From NCBI RefSeq assembly GCF_018736145.1, contig NZ_CP059997.1:9175501-9239500 (forward strand): DNA of 64,000 nucleotides, read 5' to 3'. How positions within the stretch are numbered: the stretch's first letter is position 1; the number at the start of each line of letters is the position of its first letter. Position numbers and translations under genes: made by a program. Below the pieces are notes generated by a model. The model was not told the DNA's origin. It saw only the letters and a list, made by a program, of their open reading frames with translations, and made no database searches. The stretch comes from Amycolatopsis sp. CA-230715. GTDB lineage: Bacteria > Actinomycetota > Actinomycetes > Mycobacteriales > Pseudonocardiaceae. Of this stretch, positions 33,980-42,922 are shown piece after piece.

Positions 33980-33991
33980 AAAGGCACACCT

Positions 33992-35530
33992 ATGCACCCT
34001 TCTTCGCAGTTCACCGCCGCACCGTCCTCGGCATCCGGCGCCGATAGCACGCCTCCCGTGTTCGATGTGGTCATCGCCGGGTGCGGCCCGACCGGCGCGA
34101 TGCTCGCCGCCGAGCTGCGGCTGCACGACGTGCGGGTACTGGTGCTGGAAAAGGAAAACGAGCCCGCGTCGTTCGTGCGCATCGTCGGCCTGCACATTCG
34201 CAGTCTCGAACTGATGGCCATGCGCGGACTGCTGGATCGCCTTCTCCCGCACGGTCGACAGCGCCCGGCGGGCGGTTTCTTCGCCGGCATCGACAAGCCG
34301 GCGCCTGAGGGCCTCGATTCCGCGCACGCCTACCTGCTGGGCATCCAGCATCCGGTCGTCGTTCGTCTGCTCGAAGAGCACGCGGTCGAGCTAGGCGCAC
34401 AGGTCAGGCGCGGGTGCGCGGTGGCCGGTGTCGAGCAGGACGACGAGGGGGTCACGGTCGAACTGGCCAACGGGGAAAAGCTGCGTTCGCGCTATCTCGT
34501 CGGCTGCGACGGTGCCCGAAGCGCCGTGCGCAAACTGCTCGGTGTCGGCTTCCCCGGCGAGCCCTCGCGGACCGAAACGCTGATGGGCGAAATGAAAGCG
34601 GGCGTACCGCAAGAAGAGATCGCCGAGAAGATGCGCGAAGTAGGCGACGCCAGCAAACGGTTCTGGCTCCGTCCCTTCGGCGAAGGGATCTACAGCGTCG
34701 TCGTTCCCGCCGCGGGAGTCAGCGACCGCGCGCAACCGCCCACCCTCGAAGACTTCCGGCACCAGCTGCGCGCGCTCGCCGGAACCGATTTCGGCGTGCA
34801 CTCCCCGCGCTGGTTGTCCCGCTTCGGGGATGCCACCCGGCTCGTCGAACGCTATCGGGTCGGGCGGGTGCTGCTGGCCGGCGACGCGGCGCACATCCAT
34901 CCGCCCACCGGCGGCCAGGGCCTCAACCTCGGTGTTCAGGACGCGGTCAACCTCGGCTGGAAACTGGCCGCACAGCTCGGCGGATGGGCGCCGGAAGCGC
35001 TGCTGGACACCTACCACGCCGAACGCCATCCGGTCGCCGAGGACGTGCTGGACAACACCCGCGCCCAGATGGAGCTGTCGTCGACCGAACCGGGCCCGCG
35101 GGCGGTGCGCAGGCTGCTCACCGAACTGATGGACTTCGACGAGGTGAACCGCCACCTGATCGAGAAGATCACCGCGATCGACATCCGCTACGACTTCGGC
35201 GAAGCTCGCGAGCCGAACGATCAGCACAGCGGCGCAGGCCCCGACCTGCTCGGCCGCCGCCTGCGCGACGTCGAGGTGAAACAAGGCCGCCTCTACGACC
35301 TCCTGCACCGCGGCCGAGGCCTGCTGCTGGACCGCACCGAACGCCTGACCGTCGGCGGCTGGTCGGACCGGGTCGATCACCTCGCGGATCCCACCGCGGC
35401 ACTGGACGTGCCGTGCGTCCTGCTGCGCCCCGACGGCCACGTGGCCTGGGTCGGCGACGATCAGCGGGACCTGGACGCGCATCTTTCCCGCTGGTTCGGC
35501 GAGCCGGTGACGTCACCGCGGAGGAGTTAG
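33992..35530 (+). CDS. rox: Rifamycin monooxygenase (Rox-type FAD aromatic hydroxylase)
   Basis: 512 aa. Group A flavin monooxygenase: GxGxxG in IAGCGPTGAML (about 28-38), the DG motif VGCDGARSAVRKLLG near 170, and the GD motif VLLAGDAAHIHPPTGGQGLN near 292. Long stretches resemble characterised Rox enzymes (LHIRSLELM, GGFFAGIDKP, FGVHSPRWLSRFGDATRL, LLRPDGHVAWVGDDQ). Such enzymes hydroxylate and linearise rifamycins, giving resistance, using NADPH and O2. The N-terminus is about 22 residues longer than the usual start; GTG 34058 would give the short form but lacks a ribosome site. Specificity for rifamycin is inferred from similarity. Confidence 0.85.
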   Translation: MHPSSQFTAAPSSASGADSTPPVFDVVIAGCGPTGAMLAAELRLHDVRVLVLEKENEPASFVRIVGLHIRSLELMAMRGLLDRLLPHGRQRPAGGFFAGIDKPAPEGLDSAHAYLLGIQHPVVVRLLEEHAVELGAQVRRGCAVAGVEQDDEGVTVELANGEKLRSRYLVGCDGARSAVRKLLGVGFPGEPSRTETLMGEMKAGVPQEEIAEKMREVGDASKRFWLRPFGEGIYSVVVPAAGVSDRAQPPTLEDFRHQLRALAGTDFGVHSPRWLSRFGDATRLVERYRVGRVLLAGDAAHIHPPTGGQGLNLGVQDAVNLGWKLAAQLGGWAPEALLDTYHAERHPVAEDVLDNTRAQMELSSTEPGPRAVRRLLTELMDFDEVNRHLIEKITAIDIRYDFGEAREPNDQHSGAGPDLLGRRLRDVEVKQGRLYDLLHRGRGLLLDRTERLTVGGWSDRVDHLADPTAALDVPCVLLRPDGHVAWVGDDQRDLDAHLSRWFGEPVTSPRRS

Positions 35531-35578
35531 GATCCGAACCGGTCACTTTCCGGCCTGAATCAACGGGATCCTGGAGCC

Positions 35579-36532
35579 ATGGCGAACACGAGCGCACGCA
35601 TGCTGAGGCTGCTGTCCCTGTTGCAGACCCACCGGTACTGGCCGGGAAGTGAACTCGCCGGCAAGCTCGAAGTGAGCGAACGGACCCTGCGGCGCGACGT
35701 CGAACGGCTGCGCGACCTCGGATATCCGGTCGACGCGAACCGCGGTGTGGCAGGCGGCTACCAGCTCCAGTCGGGAGCCGCCATGCCCCCGCTGCTGCTC
35801 GACGACGAGGAGGCGGTCGCGATCGCGGTCGGGCTGCGCACGGCGGCTTCGGGCGCGGTCGACGGCGTCGAGGAGACCTCGGTGCGCGCGCTGACGAAGG
35901 TCATCCAGGTGATGCCGCCGCGCCTGCGGCGCCGGGTGGACGCGTTGCGCTCGTTCACGGTCCGCACGGCGTGGAATGCCGGTCCCGCCGTCGATGCCGG
36001 GGCGCTCACCGTGCTCGCGCAGGCCTGCCGCGACGACGAGCGCCTCCGCTTCACCTACACCGCGCGTGCGGGGGAGCGGACGGAGCGGCTCGTGGAACCT
36101 CATCGCCTGGTGTCGTTGAGCGGACGCTGGTACCTCGTCGGGTGGGACGCCGAACGCCACGACTGGCGCACGTTCCGGGTGGACCGGCTCGCCGAACCCC
36201 GCGCCACCGGGCACCGGTTCCGCCAGCGCGAGCTGCCCGGCGGCGATGCCGGCGCGTTCGTGCGCGACCGGATCTCGTCGGCCTCCCAGCCGCACGAGCT
36301 GACCGTCACGCTGCGGACCTCCGCCGACGCGGTGCCCGCCGAGGTGCGGCGCTGGGGCGAGTTCACCGATCTCGGTGACGGCTCGTGCCGCCTGGTGATG
36401 AAGGTCGACTCCTTCGACTGGCCGATCCTGCTGCTCGCCGCGGTCGGCGCCGAGTTCGAAGTGGACGGTCCGCCCGAATTCGCCGAGTACGTCAAGGAGA
36501 CCGGAGAACGGTTCGTGCGCGGTACCCGGTGA
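35579..36532 (+). CDS. WYL-domain transcriptional regulator (YafY type)
   Basis: 317 aa. N-terminal DeoR-like winged helix (MLRLLSLLQTHRYWPGSELAGKLEVSERTLRRDVERL), a middle linker with DDEEAVAIAVGLRTAA, then the WYL domain from about 140 with RLVEPHRLVSLSGRWYLVGWDAER and the C-terminal WCX-like part. WYL proteins sense small molecules or nucleic acid damage products. It lies 48 bp after rox and 40 bp before an ECF42 sigma gene, all on the plus strand, so it could be part of either unit. Confidence 0.93.
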   Translation: MANTSARMLRLLSLLQTHRYWPGSELAGKLEVSERTLRRDVERLRDLGYPVDANRGVAGGYQLQSGAAMPPLLLDDEEAVAIAVGLRTAASGAVDGVEETSVRALTKVIQVMPPRLRRRVDALRSFTVRTAWNAGPAVDAGALTVLAQACRDDERLRFTYTARAGERTERLVEPHRLVSLSGRWYLVGWDAERHDWRTFRVDRLAEPRATGHRFRQRELPGGDAGAFVRDRISSASQPHELTVTLRTSADAVPAEVRRWGEFTDLGDGSCRLVMKVDSFDWPILLLAAVGAEFEVDGPPEFAEYVKETGERFVRGTR

Positions 36533-36572
36533 GCCGCTTGCGGTGACGTCGCCGGGATGCTCTATTTCTCCC

Positions 36573-37850
36573 GTGACGGACACCGACACCCACCGCGCGA
36601 TCGAGGCCGTGTGGCGGATCGAATCCCCGAAGGTCATCGCCGGGCTGGCCCGGCTCGTCCGCGACATCGGCGTCGCCGAGGAACTCGCGCAGGACGCCAT
36701 GGTCGCCGCGCTCGAACAGTGGCCGGAGTCCGGAGTGCCCCGCAACCCCGGCGCCTGGCTCATGACGACCGCGAAACGGCGCGCGATCGACCTCATCCGC
36801 CGAAACGAGCGGCTCGAACGCAAACAGGTCGAACTGGCGCGGGATCTGGAAACCCAGCCCGACGCGCCGGGACCCGATCTCGACGCGCTCGACGCCGGGG
36901 TCGGCGACGACCTGCTGCGGCTCGTGTTCATCTCCTGCCATCCGATCCTGGCGACCGAGGCACGCGTCGCGCTCACCCTGCGGCTGCTCGGCGGACTGAC
37001 CACGAAGGAGATCGCGCGGGCGTTCCTGGTCTCGGAGGCGACCGTGGCCCAGCGGATCGTCCGCGCCAAGCGCGCGCTGTCCGACGCCGGCGTGCCGTTC
37101 GAAATGCCGGACCGGGACGAGCTGGACGAACGGCTGGCGTCGGTGCTCGAAGTCGTCTACCTGATCTTCAACGAGGGCTACGCCGCGACCGCGGGCGACG
37201 ACTGGATGCGCCCCGCGCTGTGCGAGGACGCCCTGCGGCTCGGCCGGATACTGGCGGAGCTGGCGCCCGGCGAGCCGGAGGTGCACGGTTTGGTCGCGCT
37301 GATGGAAATCCAGGCGTCGCGCTCGCGTGCCCGCGTCGACCGCAACGGCGATCCGGTGCTGTTGCTCGAACAGGACCGTGCGCGCTGGGACCAGGTGCTG
37401 CTGCGCCGCGGGCTGGCCGCGCTGGAGCGCGCCGAGTCGATCGACGACCGGCGCGGCCCCTACCGCCTCCAAGCCGCGATCGCCGCTTGCCACGGGAGGG
37501 CCCGGACCGCCGAAGAAACCGACTGGGTCCGGATCGCCGCCCTCTACACCGCGCTCGCGCACCTGACGCCGTCCCCGATCGTCGAGCTGAACCGCGCCGT
37601 GGCGCTGTCCATGGCGTTCGGGCCCGGGACCGGGCTGGAACTCGTCGACGCGCTGGTCGACGAGCCGTCCTTGAAGCGGTACCACCTGTTGCCGAGCGTC
37701 CGGGGCGACCTGCTGGCGAAGGTCGGCAGGTTCGACGAAGCGCGCGCGGAGTTCGAGCGCGCCGCGGAGATGACCGGCAACGTCCGCGAGCAGGCTCTCC
37801 TCAGGGAGCGCGCGGCGGCCTGCGGGCGAGGGCTCGCGCCGCAGCGTTAG
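36573..37850 (+). CDS. ECF42-type sigma factor (copy 1, no YCII partner)
   Basis: 425 aa from GTG 36573. Region 2 (VRDIGVAEELAQDAMVAALEQWPESGVPRNPGAWLMTTAKRRAID in pieces, about 28-75) and region 4 (LRLLGGLTTKEIARAFLVSEATVAQRIVRAKRAL) are followed by the roughly 200-residue C-terminal extension of the ECF42 group, with the hallmark YLIFNEGYAAT near 195 and TPR-like helices to the end. ECF42 sigma factors lack classical anti-sigma factors and normally neighbour YCII/DGPF genes; here none is adjacent. It converges end to end with a TetR gene. Confidence 0.9.
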   Translation: MTDTDTHRAIEAVWRIESPKVIAGLARLVRDIGVAEELAQDAMVAALEQWPESGVPRNPGAWLMTTAKRRAIDLIRRNERLERKQVELARDLETQPDAPGPDLDALDAGVGDDLLRLVFISCHPILATEARVALTLRLLGGLTTKEIARAFLVSEATVAQRIVRAKRALSDAGVPFEMPDRDELDERLASVLEVVYLIFNEGYAATAGDDWMRPALCEDALRLGRILAELAPGEPEVHGLVALMEIQASRSRARVDRNGDPVLLLEQDRARWDQVLLRRGLAALERAESIDDRRGPYRLQAAIAACHGRARTAEETDWVRIAALYTALAHLTPSPIVELNRAVALSMAFGPGTGLELVDALVDEPSLKRYHLLPSVRGDLLAKVGRFDEARAEFERAAEMTGNVREQALLRERAAACGRGLAPQR

Positions 37851-37851
37851 C

Positions 37852-38418
37852 TCAGGGCGCGGTGCCGCGCAGCACGAGGTCCACCAGTTCGTCGAGGTAG
37901 CCGTCACCGGCCTCGCCGGACCGGAGCAGGACGCGGAACCAGATCGCGCCGCCGAGCAGGTCCATGATCGCCACCGGGTCCACGTCCGCCCGCAGCTCGC
38001 CCCTGGCTATCGCGCGCTCGAACACCGGCCGCTCGCGTGCCATCCGGTCGGCGAAGAACGCCTGCATGACGCCGCCGAGTTCGGGCCGCCGTGGCGCGGC
38101 GGCGAAGGCGGCGGTGACGAGCTGGGCGCTCGGCGGCCGGGTGAGCAGGTCCCTGATCAGGCCGATGAGCGCGCGCAGGTCGCCGCGCAGCGTGCCGGTG
38201 TCCGGCACGCTGAACTCGAGCGCGTCCGAGTCGCGCAGTGCCGCCGCGAGCAAGGCGTCCTTCGAGGGCCACCAGCGGTAGAGCGTGGTCTTGTTGACCC
38301 CGGACCGTTCCGCGACCGCTTCGACGGCGAGCCCGTCGTAGCCGTGCTCGGCGAGCAGCGCGAGCGTGGTCGCGAAGATCTCCTGCGCCTTGCGCGGCCC
38401 GCGGCGTGGTGACGTCAT
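37852..38418 (-). CDS. TetR family regulator of the divergent hydrolase
   Basis: 188 aa. Helix-turn-helix VEAVAERSGVNKTTLYRWWPSKDALLAAAL (about 31-60); the TTLYRWWPSK form and the later VFERAIARGELRADVDP mark the TetR group with a TetR_C_11/33-like ligand domain. It is divergent from an alpha/beta hydrolase gene, with two identical 18-bp operator copies between them. The stop lies 2 bp from the stop of the convergent sigma factor gene. Its inducer is unknown, perhaps a substrate of the hydrolase. Confidence 0.93.
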   Translation of the reverse strand: MTSPRRGPRKAQEIFATTLALLAEHGYDGLAVEAVAERSGVNKTTLYRWWPSKDALLAAALRDSDALEFSVPDTGTLRGDLRALIGLIRDLLTRPPSAQLVTAAFAAAPRRPELGGVMQAFFADRMARERPVFERAIARGELRADVDPVAIMDLLGGAIWFRVLLRSGEAGDGYLDELVDLVLRGTAP

Positions 38419-38433
38419 TCTCCCACCCTAGTG

Positions 38434-38451
38434 CAACGCACCGTTGCGTTG
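38434..38451. promoter_or_regulatory. TetR operator copy 1
   Basis: CAACGCACCGTTGCGTTG, an imperfect palindrome 16 bp upstream of the TetR start. It is exactly the reverse complement of copy 2 (38476-38493); centres are 42 bp apart, about four helical turns. Confidence 0.8.
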
Positions 38452-38475
38452 TACTAGGCGCCCGTGGTTAAGTCG

Positions 38476-38493
38476 CAACGCAACGGTGCGTTG
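38476..38493. promoter_or_regulatory. TetR operator copy 2
   Basis: CAACGCAACGGTGCGTTG, the inverted copy of operator 1, 22 bp before the hydrolase ATG and just ahead of its ribosome site. Binding here should block hydrolase transcription. Confidence 0.8.
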
Positions 38494-38515
38494 CATTGGT
38501 TGAGGAGGGTGAGCG

Positions 38516-39235
38516 ATGACCGGGCTTCCGATCGTGCTGGTGCACGGGATGCGGCTGAGCGGTTCGGCGTGGTCGCCGGTCGCGGCGCGCCTGGGCGAAG
38601 AGTTCCGCGCCGTCGACCTGCCGGGGCACGGTGCCCGTCGCGGCGAGGTTTTCACGATGGACGCGGCGACGGCCACCGTCGCCGCCGCGGTGGACGAACT
38701 CGGCGGCCGCGCGCTCGTGGTCGGCCATTCGCTCGGCGGCTACGTGTCGATGGCCGCGGCGGCGCGGCATCCGGAGCGGATCGCCGGTCTGGTCGTCGCC
38801 GGGGCCACGATGGTGCCGGGGCGCGGGTTCGGGACGCCGTTCCGGCTGATGCACCGGTTCCTGTCCACTCGTCCCGACGACGGCGACGGTCTCTCCCGCT
38901 GGATCTTCGGCAGGGTGCTGCCGCCGGAATCGCGGGACGCGGCGCTGGCGGGCGGGATCGCCACCGAGGTCATTCCCGACATCCTGACCGCCGTCTCCGG
39001 TTTCGACGTCCTCGACGGAGTCGCCAGCTTCCCCGGCCGCACCTGGTTCGTCAACGGCGGGCACGACCATTTCCGGTGGCACGAGGGCAAGTTCCTCGCC
39101 GCGGCCGCGCACGGCAGGCTCGTCGTCGTCCCGGGCGCCGGGCACTACCTGCCGATGACGCACCCGGTGGCGATGGCGCGCCTGGTCTCCGACGCGGCGG
39201 CCGTGGTTCGCCCGGAACGCGCCGCCGCGCCATAA
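38516..39235 (+). CDS. Alpha/beta hydrolase
   Basis: 239 aa. Oxyanion motif VLVHGMRLSG near residue 7, nucleophile Ser in VVGHSLGGYVS near 76, acid in FVNGGHDHF near 183 and His in GAGHYLPMTHP near 215. This is the general alpha/beta hydrolase fold of the EstC/haloperoxidase-like group, acting on small esters in the cytoplasm. A GAGGAGGGTGAG ribosome site precedes the ATG. Expression is probably controlled by the divergent TetR through the duplicated operators. Confidence 0.9.
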   Translation: MTGLPIVLVHGMRLSGSAWSPVAARLGEEFRAVDLPGHGARRGEVFTMDAATATVAAAVDELGGRALVVGHSLGGYVSMAAAARHPERIAGLVVAGATMVPGRGFGTPFRLMHRFLSTRPDDGDGLSRWIFGRVLPPESRDAALAGGIATEVIPDILTAVSGFDVLDGVASFPGRTWFVNGGHDHFRWHEGKFLAAAAHGRLVVVPGAGHYLPMTHPVAMARLVSDAAAVVRPERAAAP

Positions 39236-39263
39236 GGTGTGCGCACACCACTGGGAGGCCGTC

Positions 39264-39631
39264 ATGAAGTACCTCATCCTGATCTACGGCAACGCCGCCA
39301 CACGGGGACTCTGGGAGGAGATGTCGCAGGAACAGCGGGCGGCGGCCGCCGGTGGCTACGTCGAGCTGAACCGGCGGCTCGACGAGTCGGGGGAGAAGGT
39401 CACCTCGGCCGCGCTCGCCTTCCCCACCGAAGGCAAGCGCATCGAGGTGCGCGACGGGAAAACCATGGCGACCGATGGTCCGTTCGCGGAGGTCAAGGAG
39501 TTCCTCGCCGGTTTCTACCTGGTCGACTGCGCCGACTTCGACAGCGCCGTGGAGTACGCGAGCCTGCTTCCCGAAGCCGGGTTCGGGTTCGTCGAGGTGC
39601 GACCGACCGTGGACCTCAGCGGCATCGGCAT

Positions 39632-39635
<4 letters not shown>
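39264..39635 (+). CDS. YCII/DGPF-domain protein, ECF42 partner
   Basis: 123 aa. Contains the MKYLILIYGN start and the DGPF box (MATDGPFAEVKEFLAGFYLVD, about 70-90) that give the family its names. DGPF proteins are consistently encoded next to ECF42 sigma factors and are thought to act in the same signalling or detoxification path, though their biochemistry is unresolved. The stop overlaps the ATG of the sigma factor (ATGA). An in-frame start at 39237 is less likely than ATG 39264. Confidence 0.92.
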
Positions 39636-40822
<1,187 letters not shown>

Positions 40823-40834
<12 letters not shown>

Positions 40835-41233
40835 AATCTCGCACACGTGCTCGACACCGGACAGCACGTCCTCGTAGACGGCGACCTTGTGCCCGATCAG
40901 GTCGAGGCTCCGGTTGAGCTCGCCGATCTGGGCGAGCACGCGGTCCTGGTGTTCGCGCAGCAGCGCCAGCCGCTCCTTCTCGTTGCCCACGCCGTCGCGG
41001 ATCAACTCGGCATACCGGCGGATCGCGGGCAGCGGCATTCCCGACGCGCGCAGCACCACGCACAGCCGCAACCATTCGACGTCTTCCACGGCGTACATCC
41101 GGTTCCCGCCCGCCTTGCGGCGCACCGGGTTCACGAAGAGCCCTTCGCGCTCGTAGAACCGCAGCGCGTGCACGCTCAGCCCCGTGCGTTCGGCGACTTC
41201 GCCGATGCTCAGACTCGTTGCGACCTCAGGCAT
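40823..41233 (-). CDS. MerR family transcriptional regulator
   Basis: 136 aa from ATG 41233. The winged helix is SIGEVAERTGLSVHALRFYEREGLFVNPVRRKAGGNRMY (about 9-48, given in its recognisable parts), followed by the dimerisation coiled coil (LLREHQDRVLAQIGELNRSLDLIGHKVAVYEDVL). There is no cysteine metal-binding motif, so an organic or redox signal is likely. It is divergent from the aldo/keto reductase gene, whose promoter carries a MerR-type palindrome with a 19-bp spacer. Confidence 0.92.
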
Positions 41234-41280
41234 GTGCGGCAGCTTAGGCGAGCGGGACCCGTGCCGTCGGCGGTTTCCCC

Positions 41281-41311
41281 TTGATCTAGAGCCGACTCTA
41301 GTTCCTACCGT
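41281..41311 (+). promoter_or_regulatory. MerR-type promoter and operator of the aldo/keto reductase
   Basis: A -35 TTGATC (41281-41286) and -10 TACCGT (41306-41311) are separated by 19 bp, the long spacer used by MerR activators. The palindrome CTAGAG-CCGA-CTCTAG (41286-41301) fills it. The ATG follows about 8 bp after the -10, so the mRNA is probably leaderless. Confidence 0.75.
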
Positions 41312-41318
41312 CTGCGCC

Positions 41319-42392
41319 ATGACCATGAACTACCGCACGCTGGGCGGCACCGGGATCACGGTGAGCGCCCACTGCCTCGGCACCATGATGTTCGGCCACG
41401 TCGGCAATCCGGACCACGACGACTGCGCCCGCATCCTGCACACCGCGCTCGAGGGCGGGATCAACTTCGTCGACACCGCCGACATGTACTCCGACGGCGA
41501 ATCCGAGGAGATCGTCGGCAAGGCGCTGCACGGGCGCCGAGACGACGTCGTGCTCGCGACGAAGGTGCACTTCCCGGTCGGCGGCGAAGGGCCGAACCGC
41601 GGCGGCAATTCGCGCCGCTGGATCGTGCGCGCCGTCGAGGAAAGCCTGCGGCGCCTCAGGACGGACTGGATCGACCTGTACCAGGTCCACCGGCCGGACC
41701 ACACGACCGATGTCGAGGAAACCCTGTCCGTGCTCGGCGATCTCGTGCGGCAGGGCAAGATCAGGGCGTTCGGCTGCTCGTCGTTCCCCGTCGAGGACAT
41801 CCTGGAAGCGCACTACGTGGCCGAACGCCGTGGCCTGCCGAGGTTCCGCACCGAGCAGCCGCCGTATTCGTTGCTCGGGCGGGGCGTCGAACGATCCGTC
41901 CTGCCGACGTGCCAGCGGCTCGGCATGGGCGTGCTGACGTGGAGCCCGCTCGCGTGGAGCCCGCTCGCGTGGGGCGTGCTCTCCGGGCGGTACCGCGCGG
42001 GCGAGCCGGTCGACCTGACCAGCGGGCGCCCGGCGCTCAACCCGGGCCGGTTCGATCCAGCGCTCCCGGAGAACGCGGCCAAGCTGGCCGCCACGGAGAA
42101 GCTCGCCCAGCTCGCGGACGAGCTCGGGTGCTCGCTGCCGGATCTCGCCATCGCCTTCGTCGTGGCGCATCCCGCCGTCACGTCGGTGATCCTCGGGCCG
42201 CGCACGATGGCCCAGCTCGAATCCTCCCTGAAAGGCGCGTCACTGGTGCTGGACGACGAGACGATGGACCGGATCGACGAGATCGTGCCGCCGGGCAAGG
42301 ACCAGTACCACGTCGACGCCGCGTGGAGCCCGGCGTCGCTGACCGACGTCGCCAGGAGGCGCCGCCCGTTGGCCGAGCGCGCCGCGGCGTAG
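41319..42392 (+). CDS. Aldo/keto reductase
   Basis: 357 aa. AKR features: Asp in FVDTADMYSDGESE near 47 and Tyr (catalytic pair), Lys in VLATKVHFP near 78, His in YQVHRPDHTTD near 118, and the NADPH pocket near the C-terminus (ILGPRTMAQLESSL). It resembles the AKR11/13-like group of general stress or sugar aldehyde reductases. There is a 15-bp in-frame tandem duplication giving WSPLAWSPLAWG where relatives have a single copy. The gene follows a MerR-type promoter and has no visible ribosome site. Confidence 0.93.
   Translation: MTMNYRTLGGTGITVSAHCLGTMMFGHVGNPDHDDCARILHTALEGGINFVDTADMYSDGESEEIVGKALHGRRDDVVLATKVHFPVGGEGPNRGGNSRRWIVRAVEESLRRLRTDWIDLYQVHRPDHTTDVEETLSVLGDLVRQGKIRAFGCSSFPVEDILEAHYVAERRGLPRFRTEQPPYSLLGRGVERSVLPTCQRLGMGVLTWSPLAWSPLAWGVLSGRYRAGEPVDLTSGRPALNPGRFDPALPENAAKLAATEKLAQLADELGCSLPDLAIAFVVAHPAVTSVILGPRTMAQLESSLKGASLVLDDETMDRIDEIVPPGKDQYHVDAAWSPASLTDVARRRRPLAERAAA
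41941..41970 (+). repeat. 15-bp in-frame tandem duplication in the aldo/keto reductase
   Basis: GGAGCCCGCTCGCGT occurs twice without interruption (41941-41955, 41956-41970). It inserts one extra copy of the five residues in the SPLAW loop near residue 210. Confidence 0.9.
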
Positions 42393-42395
42393 TTG

Positions 42396-42448
42396 CCTTC
42401 CGAGCGGTTGTACCTACTAGTATGTACGGCAGACAACCGCTCGGAAGG
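42396..42448. promoter_or_regulatory. Nested inverted repeats before the tautomerase gene
   Basis: Outer arms of 16 bp are perfect (42396-42411 with 42433-42448; left arm CCTTCCGAGCGGTTGT). Inside lies the near-palindrome GTACCTACTAGTATGTAC (42410-42427, two mismatched positions). The right outer arm contains the GGAAGG of the tautomerase ribosome site. Confidence 0.8.
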
Positions 42449-42460
42449 AGCACCACCCCC

Positions 42461-42862
42461 ATGCCATTCGTTCGGATCGACGCACTGCGAGCAGACCCCG
42501 ACCGCCTCGACGCCTTGGGCCGCGCCGTGCACGACGCGCTGGTCGAGGCGATCGGCATCCCGGCCGACGACCGGTTCCAGGTCCTGACCGGGCACGACGG
42601 CGCGCGGAGCACCCTGCGCTACGACGACGGCTACCTTGGCGTGCACCGCGACGACGACCTCGTGTTCGTCGCGATCACGATGCGATCCGGGCGGACGCCC
42701 GCGCTGAAGCAGGCGCTGTACCGGCGGATCGCGGAACTGGCGCACGAGTACGCGGGCACCGAACCGCGGAACGTGTTCGTCACCGTCACCGAAAACGAGC
42801 CGATCGACTGGTCCTTCGGCGACGGAATCGCGCAGTACGCCGAAAAAGCACCTCTCCACTAG
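42461..42862 (+). CDS. Tautomerase family protein
   Basis: 133 aa. Begins MPFVRIDAL, so after removal of Met the catalytic Pro1 is at the N-terminus, as in 4-oxalocrotonate tautomerase and malonate semialdehyde decarboxylase-like enzymes. The rest (VHDALVEAIGIPADDRFQVLTGHDG, FVAITMRSGRTPALKQALYRRI, NVFVTVTENEPIDWSFGDG) matches the long tautomerase_2/MSAD-like group. The ribosome site sits in the right arm of a 16-bp inverted repeat. It is followed 60 bp later by an XRE regulator. Substrate unknown. Confidence 0.9.
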   Translation: MPFVRIDALRADPDRLDALGRAVHDALVEAIGIPADDRFQVLTGHDGARSTLRYDDGYLGVHRDDDLVFVAITMRSGRTPALKQALYRRIAELAHEYAGTEPRNVFVTVTENEPIDWSFGDGIAQYAEKAPLH

Positions 42863-42881
42863 CCGACCCGCTGGTGTAGTA

Positions 42882-42894
42882 CTGGCAGGGCCAG
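42882..42894. promoter_or_regulatory. Inverted repeat before the XRE regulator
   Basis: CTGGC-AGG-GCCAG in the 60-bp gap ahead of the XRE gene. It is a candidate autoregulatory operator; evidence is position and symmetry only. Confidence 0.4.
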
Positions 42895-42922
42895 CTAAGC
42901 CGTTGGTGATCGACTGGGCGCG

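Noticed and set aside
33698..33991. Rifamycin-associated element upstream of rox
   Set aside because: I looked for the paired GGGGCTTGC-type inverted repeat and found only an 8-bp repeat GTGCGCGC/GCGCGCAC (33715-33739), which does not match.
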